From positions 1 to 64,000 of the forward strand of contig JAIVEQ010000021.1 of the NCBI GenBank assembly GCA_023838465.1: a DNA stretch of 64,000 nt, in the 5' to 3' direction. Shown one piece after another: positions 1-8,717 of this stretch. Source of the DNA: Candidatus Thiodiazotropha sp. GTDB taxonomy: Bacteria; Pseudomonadota; Gammaproteobacteria; Chromatiales; Chromatiaceae. The notes under the pieces were generated by a model. That model made no database searches and was not told the DNA's origin. It worked only from the letters and a program-made list of their open reading frames with translations. Made by a program: the position numbers and the translations under genes. Every line of letters starts with the position of its first letter. Position 1 is the first letter of the stretch.

Positions 1-131
1 AGACCAAGAAAATGTCTTGGCATGAAAACACCTAATCAGGTATTTTTAGGAATCAACCCACCGGTTGCACTTGCGAGTTGAATCCGCGTTGGTTTATACC
101 AAATCATTGCTGGTTTTGATTTTGATTATTT

Positions 132-228
132 GTCCGCAAATAAACGCTAATGTTGAAAATTGGTCGTTCAGCATTGCTGACAGTAATTGCATTTTTTTAC
201 TTGCGTTCATTCGCGTTCATTTGCGGAC
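132..228. repeat. Inverted-repeat element at the 3' end of the ABC exporter gene
   Basis: Positions 132-152 and the reverse complement of 208-228 match at 19 of 21 bases (start GTCCGCAAAT), with 55 bases between them. The right arm lies inside the last codons of the exporter gene and supplies its final residues (RSANERE then stop). The left part, 1-131, has no gene I can recognise. It looks like a small dispersed palindromic element that has replaced the original gene end, but I cannot see other genomic copies from here. Confidence 0.55.
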
Positions 229-2600
229 CTAATAGCGCTCTTGTTTTTTTCGGTCTCTTCCCTTTCTAATTCTTCGAGAAGTTCTATGGCCCAACTTTCA
301 TCGACCTCTTCTATCTCTGTACCCCCACTCACAGCACCCTGTTTTACGCTGGTCCTTTGGCTTATTTGGGCCTCTGTCTTACCTCTTTCTGGAATAACGA
401 TATTTTGACAAGCACTACGATTCGGATGACCCTCTCTGCTGGGCACTTTGCGCAATGCCGGCGTATGATTCTGATAGCTGTGTAGCTTGGCGTAGTAACC
501 ATTCACTTTAAGGAGGCTTTGGTGGTTGCCTTGCTCGACAATACGGCCCTTCTCCATGACGATGATGCGGTCGCATTGCCGGACGGTACTGAGACGGTGA
601 GCGATGATAAACACAGTGCGGCTTTGGCAGATCGCCACCATGTTGTCCTGGATCAGCCGTTCTGATTCGTAGTCGAGGGCACTGGTGGCTTCATCGAAGA
701 TCAATAACCGGGGATTGCCGATCAACGCTCGGGCGATGGCGAGTCGTTGTCGTTGGCCGCCGGAGAGATTACAACCTTGCTCCCCCACCATCGTGTCATA
801 ACCTTCAGGCAGGTCGACGATGAACTCGTGGGCGCCGGAGAGCTTAGCCGCCTGGATGACCTGTTCCATCTGCAGGGCGGGATTGGCCAGGGCGATGTTT
901 TCCCGGATGGTGCGGTTGAACAGGAAGTTCTCCTGCAACACCACGCCGATCTGTTGGCGCAGCCAGGTGGTGTCGATCATGGAGAGATCCACTCCGTCGA
1001 TCAGCACCCGTCCCGATTCCGGGATGTAGAGCCGCTGTATCAGTTTGGTGATGGTGCTTTTGCCCGAGCCGGACCGACCGACGATGCCAATCACCTCTCC
1101 CGGTTTACAGTGCAGGCTGAGGTCATCGAGGACCACGCTTCCATCGGGACGGTAGCGAAAACGTATGTGGTCGAGGGTAACGGCGCCCTGGAGTGTCGGC
1201 AGCCGGGAACGATTCGGGTTGAAGCCGGGCTCCCGTGGAGTATTGAGGATGTCCCCCAGTCGTGCCAGGGAGATGCCAGCCTGTTGGAAGTCCTGCCAGA
1301 GCTGCACCAACTTGAGGATCGGACTGCTGACCCGCCCCGCCAGCATGTTGAAGGCCACCAGTTGCCCGACGGTGAGTTCGCTGGCGATCACCAGGTGAGC
1401 ACCCCACCAGATAATGCCGAGGGTCATCAATTTGTTGACCAGTCCCGCCACCTGGTTGGCGACGTTGTTGAGATTCTGGCTGCGGAAGGAGGCGTGGACG
1501 TAACTGGATAGGTGATCTTCCAGTTTTTTCTGCATCTGCGGCTCAACGGCCATCGATTTAACGGTACCGATGCCGGTGATCGATTCGGTGAGGAACGCGG
1601 TGTTGGCTGCGCCATGTTTGAATTTGTCGTTCAACCGATGACGCAGGATGGGGGTAATGAAAAGTGACAACAGCACATAGAGCGGAATGGTCGCCAGCAC
1701 AATCCAGGTCAGGATGGGGCTGTAGTACCACATCACCACGATGAAGACGAAGACAAACAGGAGGTCGATCACCAGGGTGAGGGCCGTACCGGTGATGAAG
1801 TTCCTGATCGTGTCGAGCTCTCTTACCCGGGCGACGTTCTGGCCAACCTGACGGGATTCGAAATAGGCCATCGGCAGCGCCATCAGGTGATTGTAGAGGC
1901 GGGAACCCAGGGCCACATCCACCCGATTGGTGGTATGGCTGAACAGATAGTTGCGGATGCCACCCATGAGCGCATCGAAAACTACCAGGATGAAAAACCC
2001 GACGGCCAGCACATCCAGGGTAGTGAACCCTCGGTGCACCAGGACTTTGTCCATCACCACTTGAAAGAACAGCGGCGTGATCAGAGCAAATAGCTGTAGA
2101 AAGAAGGAGGCAATCAGCACTTCGCCAAAGAGTTTGCGATATTTGACCAGTGCGGGGATGAACCAGGAAATGTCGAATTTCTGCTGCAGGCTCTCCGCTA
2201 ATCCTTGCCGCCGTGCCAACAAGACGAGTTCGCCTGACCAGATGCCTGTAAACTCATCCAGGGTCATGGACTTGGGGCTGTTGTCACGAAGGTCTTGTAT
2301 CAGTACGCCAGAAGTCGCATCCTGCTGCTCCGAAGCATTATCAGGGTGGGAGATTCTGGCAAGAATGATGTAACTGCCATCCTGCAATTTTGCAATACCG
2401 GGCAGGAGACCATTTTCGATATCGCTAAGCGAAGGCTTCAGGCGCTTTGCCTTCAAGGTCAGAGCCTTAGCCGCCTGCAACAGTTCAGTATCTGAAAACT
2501 GCTCCCCCGGTTGACTGAATTGGTGAGCAAGCTGATCGGGCTCGGCGGGGAGTTGGTGAAAGCGCGCAATGGCGACGAGTGTATTTAATCCGGTGTCCAT
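207..2600 (-). CDS. Type I secretion ABC exporter (HlyB-like, inactive C39-like domain)
   Basis: Inner-membrane ABC transporter that would drive substrate export with a membrane-fusion protein and an outer-membrane channel. Residues 1-140 are a C39-like domain without the catalytic cysteine (TLVAIARFHQLPAE in its place), as in HlyB, so it probably binds rather than cleaves substrate. Residues about 160-425 form the membrane domain. The ATPase follows with Walker A GRSGSGKST (508-516), signature LSGGQRQRL (612-620), Walker B LLIFDEATS (632-640) and H-loop AHRLS. The HlyB fold ends near 709; 88 further residues form an acidic tail ending in codons supplied by an inverted repeat. The start has an AGGA ribosome site 7 bases upstream. 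No HlyD partner is in the window; one could lie beyond position 1. Confidence 0.9.
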   Translation of the reverse strand: MDTGLNTLVAIARFHQLPAEPDQLAHQFSQPGEQFSDTELLQAAKALTLKAKRLKPSLSDIENGLLPGIAKLQDGSYIILARISHPDNASEQQDATSGVLIQDLRDNSPKSMTLDEFTGIWSGELVLLARRQGLAESLQQKFDISWFIPALVKYRKLFGEVLIASFFLQLFALITPLFFQVVMDKVLVHRGFTTLDVLAVGFFILVVFDALMGGIRNYLFSHTTNRVDVALGSRLYNHLMALPMAYFESRQVGQNVARVRELDTIRNFITGTALTLVIDLLFVFVFIVVMWYYSPILTWIVLATIPLYVLLSLFITPILRHRLNDKFKHGAANTAFLTESITGIGTVKSMAVEPQMQKKLEDHLSSYVHASFRSQNLNNVANQVAGLVNKLMTLGIIWWGAHLVIASELTVGQLVAFNMLAGRVSSPILKLVQLWQDFQQAGISLARLGDILNTPREPGFNPNRSRLPTLQGAVTLDHIRFRYRPDGSVVLDDLSLHCKPGEVIGIVGRSGSGKSTITKLIQRLYIPESGRVLIDGVDLSMIDTTWLRQQIGVVLQENFLFNRTIRENIALANPALQMEQVIQAAKLSGAHEFIVDLPEGYDTMVGEQGCNLSGGQRQRLAIARALIGNPRLLIFDEATSALDYESERLIQDNMVAICQSRTVFIIAHRLSTVRQCDRIIVMEKGRIVEQGNHQSLLKVNGYYAKLHSYQNHTPALRKVPSREGHPNRSACQNIVIPERGKTEAQISQRTSVKQGAVSGGTEIEEVDESWAIELLEELEREETEKNKSAIRSANERE

Positions 2601-2745
2601 ACCGTCATCCTGTCCCTATGGCCAAGGAGCCATAAGATCGTTCCTTAAATCAAAATTAGCGCTCAGCAATCCTAAGGAGCGGAATTCTGGGTGTCAAGAA
2701 AAACAACTCGACACAGCCCCTCTTCGACAATTCATTCAGGCCGGA

Positions 2746-3061
2746 GACACCATTGCCAAACACGAGGAGAAACGTGTATTCAGCATCATCAAGATCGAAC
2801 AGGTGACTGTTGCTAACAAGCTGTGTGCAATTGACACTACACCTGAATAGGGAAACCCGTAACGTCTTTGCCGGCATCAAATCGGCCTATGCGCCTGAAG
2901 ATTTACAGGGAAAGCTGACAGTGATGGTAGCCAACCTGGCTCCCCGCAAAATGCGTTTTGGTGTTTCAGAAGGCATGGTGCTGGCGGCCGGGCCTGGCGG
3001 AAAAGATCTGTTTATCCTCAATCCTGACCAAGGTGCCCAACCTGGGATGCGGGTGAAGTAA
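2746..3061 (+). pseudogene. metG: 3' remnant of metG (methionyl-tRNA synthetase C-terminal domain), frameshifted
   Basis: The translation matches the C-terminal tRNA-binding (OB-fold, Trbp111-like) domain of bacterial Met[48 protein letters not shown] and a terminal PGMRVK are all hallmarks. The reading frame changes at about position 2824: removing one T there joins TVANKL to [14 protein letters not shown], the expected 'DKLLRLTLDLGGETRNV' pattern. About 95 codons remain; the catalytic and anticodon-binding parts (over 500 codons) are missing upstream, where the divergent exporter gene lies. An intact metG must exist elsewhere because the enzyme is essential. In many gammaproteobacteria metG lies near rnf, so this remnant probably marks the ancestral position. 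Confidence 0.85.
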
Positions 3062-3069
3062 CAGCTTGG

Positions 3070-3104
3070 GCACCACCCGAGCAACTCAGTTTTTCGGGTG
3101 GTGC
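3070..3104. terminator. Hairpin between metG remnant and metY
   Basis: A perfect 11-bp stem (GCACCACCCGA at 3070-3080 pairing with 3094-3104) encloses a 13-base loop. It lies 9 bases after the stop codon of the metG remnant and before the convergent metY end. No T-run follows on either strand, so intrinsic termination is only plausible; it may be the old metG terminator stem. Confidence 0.5.
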
Positions 3105-3150
3105 ACAACTAATGGGGAATAAGGCTTTCCCCTCTTCTCTGGTTCAATCA

Positions 3151-4428
3151 TCAGCCCTTGGCGGCTTCCAGTGCCTGACTGATATCCGCAATGATGTCAT
3201 CCACATGCTCAATGCCAATGGAGAGACGCACCATGTCGGCACTCACCCCGGCTGTCGCCAGTTCCGCTTCACTGAGCTGGCGATGGGTGGTGGTGGCGGG
3301 ATGACAGGCCAGTGACTTGGCATCACCGATATTGACCAGACGCAGGATCATCTGCAAGGCATCGATAAAGCGGGCGCCGGCCTCTAATCCGCCCTCGATA
3401 CCAAAACTGAGGATGCCTGAAGCAAGCCCCTTGGTAATCCTTTGACAACACTCATAATGCGGACTCTCAGGCAAAGCGGCATAGTTGACCCACTTTATCT
3501 GTGGTTGCTGCTTGAGATATTCAGCCACGGCCAGGGAATTTTCACAATGGCGCTCCATTCTCAGTCCCAAGGTTTCCAGCCCCTGCATAATCAAAAATGC
3601 ACTATGGGGCGAAAGTGCAGCACCGGTATTGCGTAACGGCACCACCCGGCAACGGGCGATATAGGCCGCAGCTCCCAGAGCCTCCGTATAGACCACTCCA
3701 TGATAGGAGGGATCCGGCTCATTCAGCATCGGGAAACGTTCCTTATTGGCCACCCAATCGAATTTACCGGAATCGACGATCACCCCACCGACAGTGGTAC
3801 CGTGGCCGCCAATATATTTAGTCAATGAGTGCACGATAATGTCGGCACCATGATCGAAAGCTCGGCAGAGATAGGGTGTGGCAACAGTATTATCGACGAT
3901 CAACGGCACCCCATGACGATGGGCAATCTCTGATAGTTTCTCCAGATCCACAATATTGCCTGCCGGGTTACCGATTGACTCACAGAACAAGGCACGGGTC
4001 TTGCCGTCGATCATGTTCTCAAGTTTTTCATAGTCGTCAAACGAGGCCATGCGCACCTGGATACCCTGACGTGGAAAGGTATGTGCGAACAGATTGTAGG
4101 TGCCACCATACAGCTGGCTGGTACTGACGATGTTGTCGCCACTGCTGGCTATGCATTGGATAGCATAGGTGATGGCTGCCATTCCAGATGCCAGTGCCAA
4201 GGCACCGATCCCCCCCTCCATCTCGGTCAGGCGCTGCTCCAACACTGCCGTGGTAGGGTTCATGATCCGGGTATAGATGTTGCCTGCCACCTTCAGATCA
4301 AAAAGATCAGCACCATGTTGTGTATCGTCGAAGGTATAGGATGTGGTTTGATAGATGGGTACTGCTGCTGCCTTGGTTGTAGGCTCGGAATCGTAGCCCG
4401 CATGCAGTGCCAGTGATTCAAGTTTCAT
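3151..4428 (-). CDS. metY: O-acetylhomoserine sulfhydrylase (MetY type, PLP enzyme)
   Basis: Cytoplasmic Cys/Met-metabolism PLP enzyme that makes homocysteine directly from O-acetylhomoserine and sulfide. The 425-residue length and the N-terminal pattern ETLALHAGY-like (SLALHAGYDSE), VPIYQTTSYTF, YTRIMNPTTAVLEQR and LASGMAAI are typical of the long MetY subfamily rather than MetB/MetC. The PLP lysine is in HSLTKYIGGHG. The start has a clear GAGGAG ribosome site 5 bases upstream. It is transcribed away from rnfA. The enzyme would use sulfide directly, fitting a sulfur-metabolising cell, but that ecological link is inference. Close paralogues acting on O-succinylhomoserine cannot be excluded. 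Confidence 0.9.
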   Translation of the reverse strand: MKLESLALHAGYDSEPTTKAAAVPIYQTTSYTFDDTQHGADLFDLKVAGNIYTRIMNPTTAVLEQRLTEMEGGIGALALASGMAAITYAIQCIASSGDNIVSTSQLYGGTYNLFAHTFPRQGIQVRMASFDDYEKLENMIDGKTRALFCESIGNPAGNIVDLEKLSEIAHRHGVPLIVDNTVATPYLCRAFDHGADIIVHSLTKYIGGHGTTVGGVIVDSGKFDWVANKERFPMLNEPDPSYHGVVYTEALGAAAYIARCRVVPLRNTGAALSPHSAFLIMQGLETLGLRMERHCENSLAVAEYLKQQPQIKWVNYAALPESPHYECCQRITKGLASGILSFGIEGGLEAGARFIDALQMILRLVNIGDAKSLACHPATTTHRQLSEAELATAGVSADMVRLSIGIEHVDDIIADISQALEAAKG

Positions 4429-4797
4429 GGTATCTCCTCGTCCTTTTTTCTAATTTGGCCAGGTCACAAAAAGTGTGCATGGCGTCTGTTTTTTTACTTA
4501 ATTGGAATGATGTTATGTTGACCTTACCCATTAAGGAGGCTGCCGCCAAGCCTTCAGGGTGCTATTTCTATCAATAACACCCCACAATACTGACATCATC
4601 AATAGGCGGTCAACAAGACCTATTTCATGATCCCATTGTTGAGGATCGGTACCCGATTGACCGGTGCCATTTGCGGCTTGTCAATGCAGTAATCGTGTTT
4701 AATCAGCATAGTAACGCCAAAACACCCAATACAGACAAGTTGTAACCGTCGAGACGGCCAATTATCCTTACGCGACCTATTTTATAATGAGCCACCC
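4429..4797. other. 369-bp divergent intergenic region between metY and rnfA
   Basis: No open reading frame with recognisable similarity. It must carry the promoters for metY (minus) and the rnf operon (plus). I checked the metY leader by eye for SAM-I, SAM-II and SAH riboswitch cores and saw none that convinced me. A TATAAT is present close to rnfA. Confidence 0.5.
4783..4788 (+). promoter_or_regulatory. Possible -10 element (TATAAT) for rnfA, nearly leaderless
   Basis: A consensus TATAAT lies only 9 bases before the rnfA ATG, so a start about 7 bases downstream would give an almost leaderless mRNA. This agrees with the lack of a Shine-Dalgarno sequence before this ATG (GAGCCACCC). The -35 region at proper spacing is poor, so the site may be chance. 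Confidence 0.35.
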
Positions 4798-5379
4798 ATG
4801 CAAGAGTACGCCCTCATACTGATCAGCACCGTGCTGGTGAATAACTTCGTGCTAGTGAAGTTTCTCGGCCTATGCCCGTTTATGGGTGTCTCACGGAAGC
4901 TGGAAACCGCCACCGGCATGGGTCTGGCCACGACTTTTGTACTGACACTCTCCTCCATCTGCTCCTATCTGGTCAACGAGTATCTGCTCGTCCCGCTGGG
5001 ACTTGAGTTTCTGCGTACCATCGCCTTCATCCTGGTGATTGCTGTAGTGGTCCAGTTCACAGAGATGGTGATGCACAAAACCAGCCCTATGCTGTATCAG
5101 GTTTTAGGCATCTTTCTACCGCTGATTACTACCAACTGCGCTGTACTCGGGGTTGCGTTACTCAATACCCAGGAACAGCATGGTTTCATTGAATCGGCCC
5201 TGTATGGGTTTGGTGCGGCTGTCGGGTTCTCCCTGGTGCTTGTGCTTTTTGCGGGTATCCGCGAACGGGTCACCGTGGCAGATGTCCCGGAACCCTTACA
5301 GGGTAACGCAATCGCCCTGATCACTGCGGGTCTTATGTCACTGGCTTTCATGGGCTTTGCCGGACTGGTATCTTCGTGA
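4798..5379 (+). CDS. rnfA: Rnf electron transport complex subunit RnfA
   Basis: Integral membrane subunit of the Rnf (Rsx) complex, which couples electron flow between ferredoxin and NADH to ion movement, or in some gammaproteobacteria reduces SoxR. The 193-residue length is standard, with six hydrophobic segments and the family signatures [20 protein letters not shown] near the N-terminus and [12 protein letters not shown] in the middle (the conserved cysteines help hold a membrane iron-sulfur centre with RnfE). It is the first gene of rnfABCDGE. There is no Shine-Dalgarno sequence before the ATG. Confidence 0.97.
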   Translation: MQEYALILISTVLVNNFVLVKFLGLCPFMGVSRKLETATGMGLATTFVLTLSSICSYLVNEYLLVPLGLEFLRTIAFILVIAVVVQFTEMVMHKTSPMLYQVLGIFLPLITTNCAVLGVALLNTQEQHGFIESALYGFGAAVGFSLVLVLFAGIRERVTVADVPEPLQGNAIALITAGLMSLAFMGFAGLVSS

Positions 5380-5392
5380 GGATGCCGTAGCC

Positions 5393-5971
5393 ATGTTGAT
5401 CGCTATCTTCACCATCACCGGACTGGCCGCCATTTTTGGCTTGCTGTTGGGCTATGCCAACATCCGTTTCCATGTCGAAGGGGATCCGATCACAGATCAG
5501 ATAGAAATGTTATTACCTCAGACCCAGTGCGGTCAGTGTGGTTTTGCCGGATGCCGTCCCTACGCCGAAGCCATCGCCGGGGGTGAGGCTGAGATCAACC
5601 ACTGTCCACCCGGTGGAGAGACGACCATGATCGCACTTGCTGATCTGCTCGGTCGTGATCCGGTACCGCTGGATGCGGAAATTGCAGAAGAGAAATCAAA
5701 GTCTGTCGCGCTGATCAAGGAACAGGAGTGCATCGGTTGTACCCTCTGCCTGCAGGCTTGTCCGGTTGATGCGATCATCGGTGCCGCCAAGCAGATGCAC
5801 GTGGTTATTGTCGATGAATGCACCGGTTGTGAACTCTGTTTGCCTCCCTGTCCTGTCGACTGCATTATCATGCAACCGATATCGCAAAAGGCCAGTAACT
5901 GGCGCTGGCCCTTTCCCCACACCGGTCAGGACGAGATTGCCACCACGACCCTGTTGAGAAAAACGGGCTGA
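5393..5971 (+). CDS. rnfB: Rnf electron transport complex subunit RnfB (iron-sulfur)
   Basis: Membrane-anchored ferredoxin-like subunit, 192 residues. One N-terminal membrane helix is followed by a four-cysteine [4Fe-4S] motif ([19 protein letters not shown] plus the C of NHCPPGG) and two further [4Fe-4S] clusters ([16 protein letters not shown] and [16 protein letters not shown]). An upstream ATG at 5357 is in frame but overlaps rnfA; the start at 5393 has GAGG about 11 bases upstream and gives the usual [11 protein letters not shown] start of RnfB. It passes electrons between ferredoxin and RnfC. Confidence 0.96.
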   Translation: MLIAIFTITGLAAIFGLLLGYANIRFHVEGDPITDQIEMLLPQTQCGQCGFAGCRPYAEAIAGGEAEINHCPPGGETTMIALADLLGRDPVPLDAEIAEEKSKSVALIKEQECIGCTLCLQACPVDAIIGAAKQMHVVIVDECTGCELCLPPCPVDCIIMQPISQKASNWRWPFPHTGQDEIATTTLLRKTG

Positions 5972-5976
5972 TCCCT

Positions 5977-7674
5977 ATGTATGTCGAATCCAAAAAGGGC
6001 AAAACCCGGGAATTATGGCGTTTCCATGGCGGCCTGCATCTGCCGGAAAAAAAAGCGCTTTCACTGCAACACCCGTTGCAGCATGCAACTCTGCCTGATC
6101 GTTTGATACTCCCATTGCAACAGCATATCGGCGTTCCTGCGCAACCGATGGTCAGCCTCGGTGAACAGGTACTGAAAGGACAGATGATCGCCAGTTCACC
6201 CGCCCCGGTCACATCACCCGTCCATGCTTCTACTTCAGGGACAGTGGTGGAGATGGGTGAACATTTCATCCCTCACCCCTCAGGACTCACCGACCTCTGT
6301 ATTGTCATCGAGCCGGATGGTGAGGACAGATGGGCTGATTTACCAAAACCGATCAGTGACTTTCGTTCGGCAGATACCCAGGCATTACGACAGCGCATAC
6401 GCGATGCGGGCATTGTCGGCATGGGAGGAGCCACCTTCCCCGCAGCGATCAAACTCAATCCCGGCAAGCCTATTCAGACCTTGATAATCAATGGCGCCGA
6501 GTGTGAGCCCTATATCACCTGTGATGACAGACTGATGAGGGATTTTGCTGAACGGATCATGAATGGTGCTCGCATCCTGCAACACATGTTGCAGAGCGAG
6601 GAGTGTCTGATTGCGATTGAGGACAATAAGTCTGAAGCGATCCTGGCTATGTTTGAGGCGCTGCGCGACGAAGAGAATATCGAGGTGGTGCGGATTCCAA
6701 CGATCTACCCAAGTGGTGGTGAAAAACAGCTGATCAGAATCCTTACCGGCCGTGAAGTGCCTACCTCGGGGTTACCTGCTCAAGTGGGTGTAATCTGTCA
6801 CAATGTCGCCACTGCAGCTGCAATTGCAGATGCGGTACTAGAGGGAAAACCATTGATATCCCGTCTAGTGACATTGACCGGTGAAGGACTCAGTAAAGCG
6901 GGTAATTTTGAAGTGCCACTGGGTATACTGGCCAGTGACTTGATTGCTCAAGCAGGAGGTTACCAGGGTCAGCCACAACAGCTGATCATGGGTGGACCGA
7001 TGATGGGCTTTGACCTGACCACCGATCAGGTTCCCATTACAAAGGGCGCCAACTGCCTGCTCTGCCCGACAGCAGAAGAGATTCCACGACCTGAACCCGC
7101 CAGGGCCTGTATTCGCTGTGGTCGATGTGCCGATGTCTGTCCAGCAAATCTGCTGCCGCAACAGATGTATTGGTACAGCAAAGCCAAGGATCTGGAGAAG
7201 GTGCAGGATTACAACCTGTTCGACTGCATAGAATGTGGCTGTTGTTCCCATGTCTGCCCATCGCATATTCCGTTGGTCCAGTACTACCGTTACGCCAAGG
7301 CTGAAAGTTGGGCTCAGGAGCAAGAGCGTCGCGAGTCTGAGCGGGCTAAACAACGTCATGATTTCCGTGTCTCACGCCTAAAACGACTGGAGGCGGAACG
7401 CAAGGCCAAGCTACGCAAAAAGAAAGAGGCCCTGAAAAACAAACCACCGGCCAAGAAAACACAAGTCAGCAAGGAGGGTGATGACAAGGATGCCAAGCAG
7501 GCAGTCATTGAAGCAGCGATGAAACGTGCCGCAGATAAGAAAGCCAAACAGCAGCTGGCACCGAAAAATACTGAGAACCTGACTGCTGCCCAACAGGCCC
7601 AGATTGAGGCTGTCGACAAGCGACGCATGGCCACAACTCAGGAGAAACAGCAAAAATCGGAGCAGCCTGACTAA
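5977..7674 (+). CDS. rnfC: Rnf electron transport complex subunit RnfC
   Basis: Peripheral membrane subunit, 565 residues, that binds NADH and FMN and carries two [4Fe-4S] clusters. An N-terminal barrel-sandwich part (HGGLHLPEKKALS) precedes the NuoF-like Rossmann region (GGATFPAAIKL, NGAECEPYITCDDRLM) and an SLBB-like segment. Cluster motifs are CIRCGRCADVCPANLLP and CIECGCCSHVCPSHIP. The last about 115 residues are a lysine/alanine-rich, charged tail (RLEAERKAKLRKKKEALKNK), variable in length in this family and not needed for the redox fold. Its stop codon overlaps the rnfD start (TAATG). Confidence 0.97.
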   Translation: MYVESKKGKTRELWRFHGGLHLPEKKALSLQHPLQHATLPDRLILPLQQHIGVPAQPMVSLGEQVLKGQMIASSPAPVTSPVHASTSGTVVEMGEHFIPHPSGLTDLCIVIEPDGEDRWADLPKPISDFRSADTQALRQRIRDAGIVGMGGATFPAAIKLNPGKPIQTLIINGAECEPYITCDDRLMRDFAERIMNGARILQHMLQSEECLIAIEDNKSEAILAMFEALRDEENIEVVRIPTIYPSGGEKQLIRILTGREVPTSGLPAQVGVICHNVATAAAIADAVLEGKPLISRLVTLTGEGLSKAGNFEVPLGILASDLIAQAGGYQGQPQQLIMGGPMMGFDLTTDQVPITKGANCLLCPTAEEIPRPEPARACIRCGRCADVCPANLLPQQMYWYSKAKDLEKVQDYNLFDCIECGCCSHVCPSHIPLVQYYRYAKAESWAQEQERRESERAKQRHDFRVSRLKRLEAERKAKLRKKKEALKNKPPAKKTQVSKEGDDKDAKQAVIEAAMKRAADKKAKQQLAPKNTENLTAAQQAQIEAVDKRRMATTQEKQQKSEQPD

Positions 7675-8717
7675 TGGAATTTCATACTCTCAGTTCACCC
7701 CATACAAAGCGTGTAAACCGAGTTGACAAGGTCATGCTTCAGGTTGTGCTGGCACTCATGCCTGGCATCACCGCAATGATCTTCTATTTTGGCTGGGGCG
7801 TTTTAATCAATGCCGTGCTGGCCATTCTCTCGGCAGTTGCCTTTGAGGCGATGGTGATCAGACTACGCAAGCGACCCGTAATGCCGGTGCTCTTCGACCT
7901 CAGTGCTGTAGTGACGGCGCTGCTGTTTGCTGTTGCTATTCCACCCTTATTACCCTGGTGGCTGGTGGTGATGGGTATAGCCTTCGCCATCATCATGGTC
8001 AAGCAGATGTATGGCGGGTTGGGCTATAACCCTTTTAATCCAGCCATGGCAGCCTACGTGCTGTTGTTGATTTCCTATCCGGTAGAGATGACTAGCTGGA
8101 TGCCACCCTACCTGTTGGCAGATCATCATCTGACCCTGCCACAGATCCTGGCCTTTAAGTTTTCCGGTGTTCTACCCGGTGAGCTGACCCTGGATGCCAT
8201 TACCATGGCCACCCCGCTGGACCAGATGCGTACCAATCTCGACCTCAACAGTATGATCAGTGAGATTCGTCAGAGTCCACTATGGGGAGATTTTGGCGGC
8301 CTGGGTTGGGAGTGGGTTGGTAACTGGTTCCTGATGGGGGGAATCTGGATGGTCTACAAGCGAACCATCACTTGGCAGATACCCCTCGCTTTCCTTACCG
8401 GACTGGTCAGTATGGCAACCATTTTCTGGTTATTCGATGCCGAGAGTTTTCCCTTTCCGCTGTTTCATGTTTTCAGTGGCGGTGTCATCCTGGGTGCATT
8501 CTTCATTGCCACAGACCCGGTGACGGCCTGTACCACCCGAACAGGACAGTTGATTTTCGGCGCAGCAATTGGCGTACTGGTCTATCTCATCCGAACCTGG
8601 GGAGGCTACCCCGATGCGGTTGCCTTTGCTGTACTGCTGATGAACATGGCTGCCCCGACCATCGACTACTACACTCGTCCACGCACCTATGGCCATGGTG
8701 AGGTAAAGAGTGAATAG
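7674..8717 (+). CDS. rnfD: Rnf electron transport complex subunit RnfD
   Basis: Membrane subunit, 347 residues, with about nine to ten hydrophobic segments, homologous to NqrB. It carries an FMN bound covalently through phosphate to a threonine; the likely residue is in the segment DAITMATPLDQ. The N-terminus (SSPHTKRVNRVDKVMLQVVLALMPG) and YGGLGYNPFNPAMAAYV are strong family signatures. The gene overlaps rnfC upstream and rnfG downstream by a few bases, so translation is probably coupled. Confidence 0.97.
   Translation: MEFHTLSSPHTKRVNRVDKVMLQVVLALMPGITAMIFYFGWGVLINAVLAILSAVAFEAMVIRLRKRPVMPVLFDLSAVVTALLFAVAIPPLLPWWLVVMGIAFAIIMVKQMYGGLGYNPFNPAMAAYVLLLISYPVEMTSWMPPYLLADHHLTLPQILAFKFSGVLPGELTLDAITMATPLDQMRTNLDLNSMISEIRQSPLWGDFGGLGWEWVGNWFLMGGIWMVYKRTITWQIPLAFLTGLVSMATIFWLFDAESFPFPLFHVFSGGVILGAFFIATDPVTACTTRTGQLIFGAAIGVLVYLIRTWGGYPDAVAFAVLLMNMAAPTIDYYTRPRTYGHGEVKSE

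Noticed and set aside
747-1511. 254-codon plus-strand open frame opposite the ABC exporter
   Set aside because: It is antisense to the conserved ATPase domain and has no family pattern or ribosome site.
4429-4797. SAM-type riboswitch in the metY leader
   Set aside because: A riboswitch would be expected for a methionine gene, but I could not find SAM-I, SAM-II or SAH core elements; only a single AGACG half resembling a MetJ box.
6865-7359. 164-codon minus-strand open frame inside rnfC
   Set aside because: Shadow of a strongly conserved gene; composition is explained by the rnfC codons on the other strand.
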